In this document: piece after piece, positions 1-11,383 of the stretch
How the letters are laid out: each line of letters begins with the position of its first letter
How positions within the stretch are numbered: position 1 is the stretch's first letter
Assembly: GCA_012295275.1 (NCBI GenBank)
Contig: CM022677.1
Span: 1,174,647-1,238,646, forward strand
Length of the DNA: 64,000 nucleotides
Origin: Chrysomallon squamiferum
Lineage: Eukaryota; Mollusca; Gastropoda; Neomphalida; Peltospiridae
Direction: 5' to 3'
Notes under the pieces: generated by a model
Told to the model about the DNA's origin: nothing
The model's input: the letters and a program-made list of their open reading frames with translations, nothing else
Database searches by the model: none
Program-made: the position numbers and the translations under genes

Positions 1-494
1 TGATATATTATCTAGACCTTTTTACACTAAAATGAGATAAAATTGTTTTATTTTCGTAACTGTAAATTCCCCCGCCATATTTTCTTTCTTCAGTGAACAC
101 ATAGGACATTTACTAGCTGTAAGTAGCGCTTTTCTTAAGTTACCTTTCACGCCAGTATTTCTAGCTTAAATAGTAGAGCGAATTCAATGACAGAGCATTC
201 TCAATCCAACACTGACCACAATTAACTCTCTATAAGTCTACATGTAAATAATTTAGTTAAATAATCTCAGTGTTGATTTAACCAAAAAATTCAGAGACAG
301 TTACTTGCAGAAAGTTATAAATAAATGTTTTCAGTAAATGAAGATGATGATAATAATAAAATATATTCTTCCACTTCATTTTGTATTTCTGTCCGTCTGT
401 CAACCATCTCATTCATTCATACAAACACATAGACATACTCACCTATCTGTCAGTCAGTCGGTCAGGTAAACTGCATACAACATAAACAACATAC

Positions 495-570
495 CTGCAT
501 TAATCACTGTATGCTGTACAAACCAGGTAATGTACAACGTCGTCAGAAACAGAACTAAACCAGAATCCAT
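495..570 (-). CDS. Possible first coding exon (signal peptide) of a gene running off the left edge
   Basis: On the minus strand an ATG at 570-568 opens 25 codons and then meets a good splice donor (GCAG followed by GTATGT) at 495/494, leaving phase 1. The peptide is short and hydrophobic: it starts MDSGLVLFLTTLY and ends VINA, as expected for a cleavable secretory signal. The surrounding 530-680 region is richer in CpG than its AT-rich neighbourhood, which suits a first exon and promoter. No second exon was recognised in bases 1-494, so any remaining gene would lie mostly outside the window. This is an inference from one exon; it could be chance. Confidence 0.38.
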
Positions 571-1428
571 GTATTCGACGTTGACGAGGTTGTTTCTATC
601 AGCATCAACACGACAGGGGTTGTGCTAGAACTGGTTGTTGCGAACGACTGTATCTACAGGTCGATAAGACTTTGTAATAATCGATTATCACAGGTGTTTC
701 ATTTCACACACTCACAACACTATTCCATACAGTGTTACCAAGAATGACATCCATCTTCATGTCGAAATAAAAGAATTGGATTTATTTTCTTCTGTTTATT
801 CAGTGAGTATGGAAGAGAAGAATTATACAATTGTACAGCATAAAATATACATGCATACAAACACGTTTATATTTTAAAAAGTATTTAATTTTTAATATAT
901 TACAACGTGATAGTGTTCATGCTTTATAATAGTGTTTTGTTTTATATCTGATTAATTATTTTATTTTATTTTATTTTAATTTTATTTATTTAATTATTAT
1001 TGTTTTCTTTGTTTATTTCCTTTCATATTAGGCTTTAATACTGCACACTTCCTAGTGTTTCTTCACTCAAAAATAACTCTGCTCATCGTGAAATATGGAA
1101 GTTCTGATTTTATAATTCGAGAGGTACATAATAATCATAACAACAATTCACGATTCGTATTATTTCAGAGTGCTTCATTTTCTGTATAACCGTGATAATT
1201 TCAAGTTGTGAGCTGAATTGTTTACCTATTTCAAAACATGTCAGTAAAACCTTTCTTCTTTTGTCTGTCGTGTAAATAAAACTGTCAAATTAAATATGAA
1301 TAATTTATCGCAGCTTGCACTATAACAACAACAATAATAGTTATTCCCTTTACCATTTAAGCAAAAATAGTGGCGGGAAAGCTAACTTTAAACACAATGT
1401 GAGATCTGAGTGTATTAAAGTAAACATC

Positions 1429-1478
<50 letters not shown>

Positions 1479-2139
1479 CAATAATAACAGTATTATACAT
1501 TTAAAAAGTGGACTGTAGGAGTTTAATGAAAGTAGAACGGAAATAAGTAGACTAAGCAAATTAAAAAACAAAACAAAAAACAAAGAAAGAAATCAAAACG
1601 AAATTGGAGAGGTTACATCAAAAAACATCAAAAAATATGAATTTTAAAGGAAATAATGTAATACAAATATAAACAAACAAAAAGAAACCAACAAAAAACA
1701 ACAACCAATATTAAAATTTTGTAAAATTATCACTAATTTTTTTTTTTTATATTATTATATACTATTATTATAATTATTTTTTTTTTTTTTTTGTTTTTTT
1801 TATTTATTATTTTCTATATATATATTTTTTACTTTAAATTCTGTTATATCCAATTCTTTTTGCCATCGACGTTTTACCAAAGTATTCATCATACAGTCTT
1901 ATAGATTAAGGGCAAGACGACTACAAATAGTACAATATTTAATTTGGGTACTAAAAAAAAGTGAGTAGAATGTTGACTTAAAAATACGTTAATCCTGCAG
2001 ATGTAATTAATGAATGAAGTCTGAACAGATTATGTCGTCACAAGGACAAATATGATCTTAACACTGAATTAAGTTAAAATGTTCATATTTCTTTTTTAGG
2101 TTTTATGTCTTGAGCAATATTAGTAATAAAAAAGGGACA
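571..2139. other. Non-coding AT-rich sequence with simple repeats
   Basis: No supported gene. It contains TTTTA-type low complexity at about 958-1000, a perfect (AAT)n run of about 16 units at 1429-1476, and long T and A runs at 1738-1860. Short open frames here are translations of the trinucleotide repeat. Confidence 0.8.
1429..1476. repeat. (AAT)n microsatellite
   Basis: Uninterrupted AAT units, about 16 copies. It produces poly-Asn on one strand and poly-Leu on the other; neither is a real protein. Confidence 0.95.
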
Positions 2140-2420
2140 CATTTCATTCGTTTCAACATCGTTACACATTTGTGTGCAGCAGCATTTATTTTTAAAGCAA
2201 ACAGAAATTTAAAAATTACAAACGCAATATGTTTTGTCTGTGCTCGAGCATAAATTATTATAATAAGTAAACTGACGTTTAAAACGTTACATAAATTATG
2301 ATAATGCACACTAAGACGCCAAGAAACCTTATCTCAGCCGACATTGTGGAAAAAGTTTTCAAACTCAACGTTGCCAGCCTGATGGATTGCAACAACAGTG
2401 AAGAAATATTTCGAGCAAAA
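2140..2420 (+). mobile_element. SINE-like dispersed repeat, copy 1
   Basis: About 280 bp that recurs in inverted orientation at 10984-11287. The best-conserved block is 2250-2308 (CATAAATTATTATAATAAG, then GACGTTTAAAACGTTAC, then ATAAATTATGATAATGC). The match continues upstream through GCAGCATTT near 2177 and downstream through GATGGATTGCAACAACA near 2382. The element ends in GCAAAA and runs into A-rich, (AC)n and (TA)n sequence, like the simple-repeat tail of a retroposon. No pol III boxes or tRNA head were recognised, so the class is open. Confidence 0.6.
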
Positions 2421-2429
2421 AAAAAACCA

Positions 2430-2470
2430 AACACACACACACACACACTATATATATATATGTATATATA
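2430..2470. repeat. (AC)n-(TA)n microsatellite
   Basis: About ten AC units followed directly by TA units, at the tail of the SINE-like copy. Confidence 0.9.
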
Positions 2471-4928
2471 ATGCAACAACTATAGAGTCAGGATATGATG
2501 ACTAGATAAATGTTTGGAACGGAAATATTTTTACTTCGGAAGCTTGTTATCTATATGTATATTTTTCTAATTTACTTCTTTAGTGTTAAATTGCTGGTTT
2601 AGAGCTCGAAATATCACTTAGAAAACAGTTTTCATTTAAAAACTAATAAATTTATCATTATTTGTTTTTTCATTCTTAATGTTTAAAATGTTTCGTTCAT
2701 TCATACTTGGTGTTCTGTAACGATTCATTTTAACTTACACCATGCCACTATGACATTATTTACAATCCATTTCATTGTTTGGTTAGCAGTTGAACCATTT
2801 CGCTCAACCAAGTATGAAGATGGGAAAGTAGCAGCTGTAATTGTATTTTATAACATTTTGACATGTTGCTGAAATCATGCTGCAACGTTATATCACAAGT
2901 ATATTAGCTCATCAAATAACTTTGAATGTGCATTATTTCCCTCAACCAGGAATAGATTTATAGTCCAAGAAGGTACTTTCTGTTTTTGAATTGGCAGTTT
3001 AGTTTAAAAAGACAATTTTACTATTTTAATTTCGTTTCACTGGTTTCCTAATATTGAATAGTACATTAAAACTATGCTTTTACTACTGTGTTTGTGTAGA
3101 AAAGTTATTTTGGACAACTGTCACTGTAATCGTGACACTTGAATATCCTTCAGTTTCTTCTACAAGAGACAACTTTCCTCATATCAGTTGCGCCTGGTAC
3201 AAAAGGTATGACTAGCTTTCACGCTTCAGTGTGTCTGGATGTGAGTCTGTGACAAAACTGTCAAAAGACGCCTTCAAGGGTGGCAGCCAACGAGCCCAAC
3301 TCCTAAAGAAGCAAGTCACAGACAACCAGTACTAAAACAGTGTTAAAATATATTAGTCAAACTAGCATGCATTGTCTTGTCATATTTCTTTTTAGCATTC
3401 CCAACCCCTTTGGTCAGCCGTAGCAGCTCAATTTGTGTATCTGTCTGCCTGTGTGTAAATATAAATAAAGTGGAAGTGCAGAAAAAACACATTTTATTTT
3501 ATGATTTATTAGTATTTAGTTTATTAACGGATTTACATATGCATTGTGAAGAACCGAGCTAGAACTTCAGAGTGCAAAGACAATGTTTATAATAATTTTC
3601 TTATCTTAACATATAAGGATGCATATTTTTGAATGAAGAAGATGTAAGATTGTTATTTTCAGTGTAATGTTTTATTTTTTAGGGTGTGGTTATAAGGGAA
3701 TAAAATGAAAACAACACTTTCATACTGCATTTCTGCTGTTCTTTAAACAATACACTTAGCTTCTTCAGAAAAACATCTAAAATTCTTCAAGTTTTCATGA
3801 CTTAATGAAACTCATAGATCGTTAGCATCTTCCCTTCCACAGACATCTTTATAATACGGACTGGAGGGAAACTGGAAGAAGTTCATCCATGAAAAATTTG
3901 TTCCTTACTCCATTCTGTGTAATAGGTCAACCAAGAGCATCACGTCACTTGAAATACACTGTTATGAATATGCTATTACTTCCGCTGTAAAGAAATTTGC
4001 AGGTATTGGTGTAAAATATCTCAATGAAATCATCAAACACAAATATATCTTCAGATGAAATCTGGAACTCAAATACCAATTCACTAAAACAGTCAAACTC
4101 GAAGCATAGTAATCCTGTCTGTATTTACTACAAACAAACAAATTATTTATTTATTTATTATTATTATTATTATCATAATTATCATTATTATTATTATTAT
4201 TTAGGTTACTTATATATATATTTATTTATTTATTTATTATTAGTTGTTGTCTAGATTGTGTATCAAATTTGTTTCTAGGAGCAATCCCAATAAAACAGTA
4301 AAAGAAAATAACAGAAGCAAAAGTAGTAGAGATAAGCACATATATAATTATTTACATATAATAAGAATATATAAGTTCATAAAAAACACATAAATAAATA
4401 AATCATCATCATCATCATTGTACAGTCATAGTGCCCCTTCCTGAGCTGCTTGGAATAACAGCAAACTGTGATAAGAAAACTTCATCTTCAAACAAAACCT
4501 TTTGTGGGAATATGAATGTTCAAATTGATATAAACCTGTCTCTTGTCCATGGCAGAGTTCTCTTGTTTTCTCTGATTAGTTAATAGTCAATAATTAAACT
4601 GTGACCATGTGATACTAATAAATAAATAAATAAATAAACAATTTATCTCCTTTAGGTATTTTATCTGCTTCCCTCATTTCCAAAATGCTGCAGTGTGATG
4701 GTTACTTATTCAAAGGCACAGCTCAGTCTAGAAACATCACTGGCCAGATTAGTTGTGTTTTTTTATTTTGGGTTTTTTGAGACCCTTGTGAACAGAAAGA
4801 TCATCTGAAAAAAAATGCACCACTTGCCTGTGTCTATATTTGATGTTATTAATCAGGATTGCTGTGACATTGCTCAGTGCTTCCCTTTCAGACTCCTAAT
4901 TACAATGGTATTTACCTGTTGGAATATA
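2471..4928. other. Intergenic, nothing recognised
   Basis: No gene could be supported on either strand. The sequence is AT-rich with TTA and TTTA repeats at about 4144-4250 and TAAA units at about 4618-4639. Short open frames have no coding character that I can recognise. Confidence 0.7.
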
Positions 4929-5101
4929 CAGGGTGTCCCAGAAGTCACGCACCATGAAGATTTTTATTTAGATACACATAAATTAGTAGTATTTATCTGT
5001 TTTATAAAGAGAAAATATATCTGAGTCTTTTGTTATGATTATTATTAATAAAAATTTTATTCATATGTATCTAAATAAAAATCTTCATCTGGGACACCCT
5101 G
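4929..5101. mobile_element. MITE-like element with long terminal inverted repeats
   Basis: The left end begins CAGGGTGTCCCAGA and the right end is its exact complement. Both arms then share TGAAGATTTTTATTTAGATA. The left arm carries about 12 extra bases (AGTCACGCACCA) that the right arm lacks. The total is 173 bp with no coding capacity. The CAGGGTGTCCCA terminus resembles IS630/Tc1/mariner-type non-autonomous elements. A TA lies left of the left end, but the right flank begins AT, so the target-site duplication is not clear. Confidence 0.75.
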
Positions 5102-5549
5102 ATTGAATTTTGAATTTGTATCCTAGCAACTCCATTTTTGGTTGTTTCCTCAGCAATCCATCTGTATAAATGTGTTGATTTATCTTGAGAAGAGATTTTG
5201 TGCATATACTCTAGGTAAGAGCTCTTCTTTCCAAATTTGTCTGGATTCTCTTTTTCAGAATTCCTAACACAGACTCATGTATGTCTGGAAAGTTGCTCCT
5301 CTTCCATGCAGAATTCTGCTTTTGTTGGGATTTTCTTCATCTTATGATCTATGAACTTTGTATGAATATTTTTTTTTTTTTTTTTAATTATTATTTTTTT
5401 TTTTTAGTTCATTCCTGGTGTGTTAGAATTTTCTACTTGATTCATGTTTTTGTTGCCTTCCTCATTCTTGTCTAAACTTGAAATGTTATATGAGAGTTTC
5501 TTGCCTGACTTCAAATGACTGGACTCCTGTTACTGTGTTTGGAGCATGT

Positions 5550-6850
5550 GTGGGTGTTGTCTGTTAGCTCTAGTGATTATTCTTGAAGCTTGGTTTTGGA
5601 TTTTTGCAATTTGTCAGTTTGCTTTTACTGCTGTTCTGCAGAATATCATTGAATATTCTAGAACTGATTCAGCACAGTTTTCTGCAGACATTTTTTTTAT
5701 TATTATTTGATGATCCTGGTTACATCTTTATTACTGCAACATGTGATTAGGCTCTGCTAATGCATTTTTTACTATATCCTTTCCATGTCATCCTATGATC
5801 AAATAAAATCCCTAAATACAGTGGCTTTTAATTTAGAAGTAATTTGTTTCATTCTGACTGCAGTATGACTTTTACTTCTTTGTTGGGCAGAATGGAGACT
5901 GCATATATAATTTTGGTTGGATTTAGTTTAACCAGCCATGTCTTTGTTATTTCTCAGTCTTTATCCAGAGCTTCTTGTATTCTAACACTTATGTTGTGAT
6001 GTAATTGTCTGAATACAGATAATCAAGTCATCTGCTTATCTTGTTCTATGAATCCATTGTGAGTTTTCCTTTAATATAGCATTACTAAAAATGATGTAGA
6101 GACTTTTGTGAGAGAAGTTATCCTTGTTATAAACCCTTGTTTCAAACTTTTTGTCCTTTTGTGTCTTTGATTGTAGAGATGTGTTTGTACTGGTAAATTC
6201 ACCTATACATTTGTCCTGATATTCCACAGGGAGCTTGAATCCCTTCCTCCAGACATTTCTAGATCAATCCAGAAGCATGTACTTTTTCTTTGGAAAGAAT
6301 CCTCAGTCTCTTGCGACATGCAGGTGACCAGATCTTCAATGGATCTGTTCATCCCTTAATTGGGAAGGTGATACAAAAGTGTGACATTTTATCTAATGCC
6401 AGTAGAGATTGTTTTTGGCTGGATACTGAGCCATGTTGAGGGTTACAGAATTTTACTATATATATATATTTTAATTTCATTATCTTTGATACTTTTATTG
6501 TTTCACAGCTCTTTACACTGGTTTTAATTAATCTTAAATCTTTATATATAAATTAGTCATCATTTTGATGTATTTATCTTTGCTTTGACACCCAATAGCC
6601 AATATATTTTTCATATTAGTGTTGTTATGAAACATTCATTCATTCATTCATCTGTTTTTTTAAATCCAGCTTGTATTGGGTAACAATGGTTCTGTTGTTG
6701 ATCATTCTTTCCATCAACTTAACCACACATCTTGTTTAACTTATATATAATGTAAGCCATCTGGTTTGGATTTATCCTTTCCATTTTTGTGGATTTGGAT
6801 TGTTCTTTCTCTTGATGATTGTGGTACAGACCTGCAAAGAAGATCTTTTA
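5550..6850 (-). pseudogene. Decayed jockey-type non-LTR retrotransposon reverse transcriptase
   Basis: Minus-strand fragments appear in the correct order for a reverse transcriptase, broken by stops and frame changes. The KLMERMINNR segment is at 6720-6691. DSFQRKS, then FWIDLE, at 6310-6251 is the palm start. A catalytic ADD is at 6035-6027, with the usual preceding Tyr replaced by a TAA stop, followed by LIICIQ. TWLVKLNPTK, then ILPNK, is at about 5974-5880 after one internal stop. YLGILFDHRMTW is at 5820-5770. ESVLEYSMIFCRTA, then QIAKIQNQASRIITRA, is at about 5690-5560 in the thumb. These match the jockey/RTE-like clade of LINE polymerases. It cannot encode a working enzyme. No endonuclease domain was recognised upstream. 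Confidence 0.85.
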
Positions 6851-6904
6851 GTGTCTTTTACTGGATGCTGGAGTATTTCTCTAGTGAATCTTTATACACC
6901 ACGC

Positions 6905-9340
6905 TCTACCTGTCATACCCACACCAAACAAGAAATCTACAGACAAAAACGACACTGCACAAAATAAAAAAAACACAACAAAAACACATACAGACACACA
7001 AAAATATGTCAAAATATGGACTAATAGAAAAACAGATTATGAGACATAAGAACGAGCAAAACAGAAAGTCAAACAAAACATACACATAAAATATAGATTC
7101 ATGGCATAAAAAACAAATAAAAATTTATCAAAAACAATAAATCAAAACCTTCAGAAAGACTGATAAATATGGACAAACACAGACCACAAACCACATACAC
7201 CTACATGATACAAAAAAACAAAACACACACACAAACCAGACACACCTACATGAAAACATGTCACACAACACAAAAAACATGCAAACACACAGACCCAAAC
7301 ACACATACAACAGATACATAAGAAATGCAAAAACAACACAAACACATGGTGAGTTTTATTTTGTGCTGTTTTTGTGTAAAATATAGATTCAACAGATAAG
7401 ACAGACAAAAACATAGATGCATAGAAAGACATACACACACACAAACAAGACAAAAACATATGAATAACAGATTAAACACATACAGATGCTCCACAAACAC
7501 CACAGACAGATATACACCAATAATAGATAGATGCAAAGACAGCTACACAGAACCACAGACAGACAAACACAGATGCAGGCAGACAGATGGTGAGAAGAAT
7601 TTCTAGTTTGTTTTCTAGAGAATAAAATAAAATTTTGTTTTATTAATAATTATCTTCTATTCAAAACATTCACACATTGTTTCAGAGTCAATGGAAAATC
7701 TTCAGATGAGAATTGTGCTCTGGAGAGCTGGAAGATTGCAAACAATGATAATGGAGAAAATTTGATTTCAACTACAATCTAAAATAACATATTTTGACAA
7801 ACATTAAGTAATGATGTAATTAAAATGAAAATAAATTAAAAATCAAAATTAAAAGGAGAGAAAATATAAAAATAACTCATATATATCTAAAAGTGTATAC
7901 ATCTACAACTTTTTTTTCTCACACAAAAAAATAAATAAATAAATAAATAAATTCTGCTATTAACAGGAAACCTGTTTGAATATAGATAATTTTAGATCAT
8001 TTTTAATTTTTCACAAGATCACTAAACTGAAAATCTTCAGGAGATGGAAGATACTGAAATTCCATGGAAAGGCATTCGAGGATCAGGTTTTCCTTAAAGA
8101 ACAATCCACAAAACATTAAGGAATAAAGGAAAATGCCCACCAAATAGAGCATGGACACAACAAGCTATATGTTATATAAAACAACAAGCAAATGAACAAT
8201 ACACAGGAAAACAAACCACATGAAACAAAATATCATTTAGAAAATGACAACACAGGATATAAAAAATACAGATACAAAACCTATATGACCAAAAAAGACA
8301 CACACACAAAAAAGAAAAAACATAAACAAGAAAGAAGTAAAAAATTAATATCACACTGAAAACAAAACATAAACCTTAAACAAGAAGAAACATATACAAA
8401 ACATACATCACACTGAACACAAAACAAAAACAGGCAACAACAACAAAAGTCATTTATAAATTAAAAATACCATAAACAATACACAGAATTATGCACATCA
8501 CACCAACCACAAACAACAAATATGCAACAACAACAAAAATCACATAAATTAAACATATCATAAAAGACAAGGGACACAAAACATCACACCACAGCATTCA
8601 AAACAACACACAGAAAAAACATACAGAACACACACTACACATCACACCATACACAAAACAGACACATGCAGAACACTGGACACAAAAAACAGACTACATA
8701 CTGCACAGGACACAGTACATGCAACAAGAACAAACATAAGCAAAAAACACATACAATACAGACACTTCAAATCAGACCAAGCACAAAGCATAGTACAGGG
8801 AACACAAAACAGACCTATTCACAAAAAAATACATATCATACCAAACATACAACTCAGACATACATATCATATCAAGCAGAAAACACACAACATACATCAT
8901 ACCAGTCAGAAAACACAAACATGCCACATCAACAATATAGAAAATACATATTAAGCAAAACAACAAATATACACCATACACCACATGGTGCATGGAACAG
9001 AACACCACACAGAACATAAACATTTACAAGATAAATAGTACACACAGCATACAGCACAAGGCCAATAAAACCTCACAACATGTACCAAGTGTATCATATA
9101 CCAAAAACTCAATAATGTGTGCACAATCCATCACACTGTGCTGTGGTTGTTTTCTGTGTAGTGTTTTGTGGTGTGTAGGTGGTATGTTTTGAAGACGGTA
9201 CATGTTGTGTTTGGTGCATGTACACACTACAAACCACACATACATAAAATAAACATACACCACTTACAAACACAAAAAAAACACCAAAATGACAAACATG
9301 CAACAAGAACAAACATGTATAATACATGCATTATAATAAA
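6905..9340. repeat. Kilobase-scale A/C-rich strand-asymmetric tract
   Basis: For about 2.4 kb the plus strand is dominated by A and C in ACA, CAA and AAC words, with few T and very few G. There is no single clear period. Short motifs such as ACACAAAACA and CACACCA recur irregularly, so it looks like decayed cryptically simple or satellite-like DNA. It gives long Thr/His/Asn/Gln-rich frames on plus and Val/Cys/Phe-rich frames on minus, all composition artefacts. It starts just 5' of the reverse transcriptase relic and ends at a (TTTA)n run. Confidence 0.75.
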
Positions 9341-9343
9341 TAT

Positions 9344-9382
<39 letters not shown>

Positions 9383-9384
9383 TA
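9340..9384. repeat. (TTTA)n microsatellite
   Basis: About ten perfect TTTA units marking the right end of the A/C-rich tract. Confidence 0.9.
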
Positions 9385-10189
9385 GATCTCACAACATGGT
9401 GTTTGAAAAAGGTATATATGAAGTTGTTAATGATAACTAAAAGTGAAACAATATCAGTAACAGACCTGCCTTTTAATTGTGACTTGTGATGTATATCAGT
9501 GATACCTCTTGTATGAATCATGTCTTTGATTTTGTCTTTGTTAATTTGACATGGTTTTAATTATATATTCGAAATAAGGTAAATCAGTAAGACTTGATGA
9601 TTTAAATATAAACGGTGGATGATGTAAGATCTAATTTTTGTTTTTCCAGTATCTTCTTATCGTCCTAATTACTGTCACTTTCCCAACAAAAATGTAAACG
9701 CATTGCTATAGTTTCCAGTCGTTTGCCCAATCTTATCAAATTTAGAGTGGGCTTTTCCTCGTTTTTGCTTAGTTTCACTCCTTTCCTCACATTCAGTTTT
9801 GGACTCTTTTTCTTGCTTGCCATAATTGGTAAAGTGAAATTATATGAACCTGTGTTATCATTTCATTACAAACAATCAGTACCGCATAACTGTATTTTCC
9901 CCTCACAAAAAAGCCAAGCCTTCTTTTCTGTATAAATCCAAATAATAAATAAAATTTTAAGACCGACATACAGAAATGCTGGAACGTTCAGAACTCATTT
10001 TAAACAGTGAAATGTTAACAGATTTACTGTAAATTCACTGTAAATAATGTATTTGTACTTTGTTTTTTGTAAGAGTTCTCCCACTTCAGCTGTCATTTTA
10101 GCTGATTGCTTCACTAAAGCGGTATTTCTCATTAGAAAGTAGTGGTCACCAACAGAGATGGACAACGATAACATGCGCGCGCACACACA

Positions 10190-10248
10190 CACAGAAAAAA
10201 ACACTATAGACAACGCAAACACATAAACATGCACTCAAATCGAAGCTT

Positions 10249-10284
<36 letters not shown>

Positions 10285-10345
10285 CACTATAGACACATCA
10301 CAAATGCATAAAACTCACTGAAATCGAAGCTCTCTCTCTCTCTCA
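10190..10345. repeat. Two-copy tandem unit with (AC)n and (CT)n
   Basis: The unit begins AACACTATAGACA and ends ATCGAAGCT. It occurs at about 10200-10250 and again at 10282-10333. The first copy is followed by (AC)n (10249-10281) and the second by (CT)n (10331-10345). Confidence 0.7.
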
Positions 10346-10617
10346 CACATATACATACACACACATAAAAACAGAACGAACAACTCAGACATAAAAATAC
10401 AACACTAACTTATTTTACACACACACGCACACACACTGAAACATACAGAAACAAACGTATATAAAAACACGCATGTACATAATCATGTAAACACTATATA
10501 TAAAGAAAAAAGCATGCACATAGAAACACATACATGCAACTATATAACGTACTTTTTTTTTCATATTATGTTTATTCAATGTGTGTTTCTGTGTCTTTCA
10601 TTGCACGTTTTTGTTTC

Positions 10618-10738
10618 TGTGTGTGTGTGTGTGTGTGCGTGCGCGCTTCAGTGTTCCTGTTTGTATTGGTGCGTGTGCATATATGTGTTTTTGTGCATGT
10701 GAACGTATATGTACATGTGTATGTGTGTGTTTGCGAGC
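10618..10738. repeat. (GT)n-rich microsatellite cluster
   Basis: TG-dinucleotide runs with CG interruptions, complementary in sense to the (AC)n cluster 300 bp to the left. Confidence 0.85.
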
Positions 10739-10983
10739 GCGCGCCAGTGCTAAAATTAAATCTTTGACCGTGTCTTCTTTGATGATTTCAGGCAGTTCTG
10801 TTTCTATCAACTCTGCACTGCTGAAGGAGTTATTTTGGTTGGGATTAAACATTTCCTTCAGCCAGAACAAGAGGTTAATGTGTGGCAGTACTTTCTTTTT
10901 TCACTCCACTTTACGCACGTTTTATTTATTTGGTTTATTTAGTTTATTTAGTTTATTTATTTATTTATTTATTATTATTATTA

Positions 10984-11287
10984 TTTTGCTGCAGATATAT
11001 CTTGATTGTTGTTGCAATCCATCAGCTAGGAAACTTTAAAGACTTTTGCCACGTCACGTCTGTTTTGGCTGATTGTCCTGGATTTTTTTTTTAAAGTTTC
11101 GTTTATGAAGAGTAAAAATGTCTTTGCATTATCATAATTTATGTAGCGTTTTAAACATCAGTTGACTTATTATAATAATTTATGTTGCACACAGGCAAAA
11201 AACATTGCGAATGTCATTTTTAAACGTCTATAGCTTTAAAAAATGCTGCTGTACATAAATATATAATGATGTTGAAAAGAATGAAAA
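10984..11287 (-). mobile_element. SINE-like dispersed repeat, copy 2 (inverted)
   Basis: Read on the minus strand, this repeats the element at 2140-2420. Core 11184-11126 matches copy 1 2250-2308 with only a few substitutions. Both ends are shared as well: TTCAACATC and GCAGCATTTT at the 5' side, then GATGGATTGCAACAACA and GCAAAA at the 3' side. After GCAAAA the sequence becomes (AAT)n and (AAAT)n, again a simple-repeat tail. Confidence 0.6.
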
Positions 11288-11309
11288 AAAAATAATTATA
11301 TATATATAT

Positions 11310-11314
<5 letters not shown>

Positions 11315-11381
<67 letters not shown>
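11315..11381. repeat. (GA)n microsatellite
   Basis: More than 30 GA units preceded by (TA)n. Confidence 0.95.

Positions 11382-11383
<2 letters not shown>

Larger units (their letters stand above)
9660..10900 (-). other. Three short coding-like segments of unknown nature
   Basis: Three minus-strand stretches read like protein although their surroundings are microsatellites. At 9823 an ATG opens MASKKKSPKLNVRKGVK, continuing through NLIRLGKRLETIAM. Around 10165-10030 there is GDHYFLMRNTALVKQS, then KMTAEVGELLQKTK. Around 10885-10745 there is PHINLLFWLKEMFNPNQ, then SSAELIETELPEIIKED, then VKDLILAL. I could not find convincing splice sites around them and do not recognise a family. They may be exons of an unidentified gene, relics of a mobile element, or chance. 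Confidence 0.3.

Noticed and set aside
1315-1583. Open frames of Asn or Leu repeats
   Set aside because: Direct translation of the (AAT)n microsatellite on both strands.
7128-7536. Several Cys/Val/Phe-rich minus-strand open frames
   Set aside because: Composition artefact of the A/C-rich tract; no start context, splice sites or family resemblance.
8666-9019. 117-residue Thr/His/Gln-rich open frame
   Set aside because: Lies wholly in the A/C-rich low-complexity tract; T-poor sequence rarely forms stop codons by chance.
10581-11039. 152-residue plus-strand open frame
   Set aside because: Starts in (GT)n, passes over the opposite-strand coding-like segment and ends in the SINE-like repeat; no domain.
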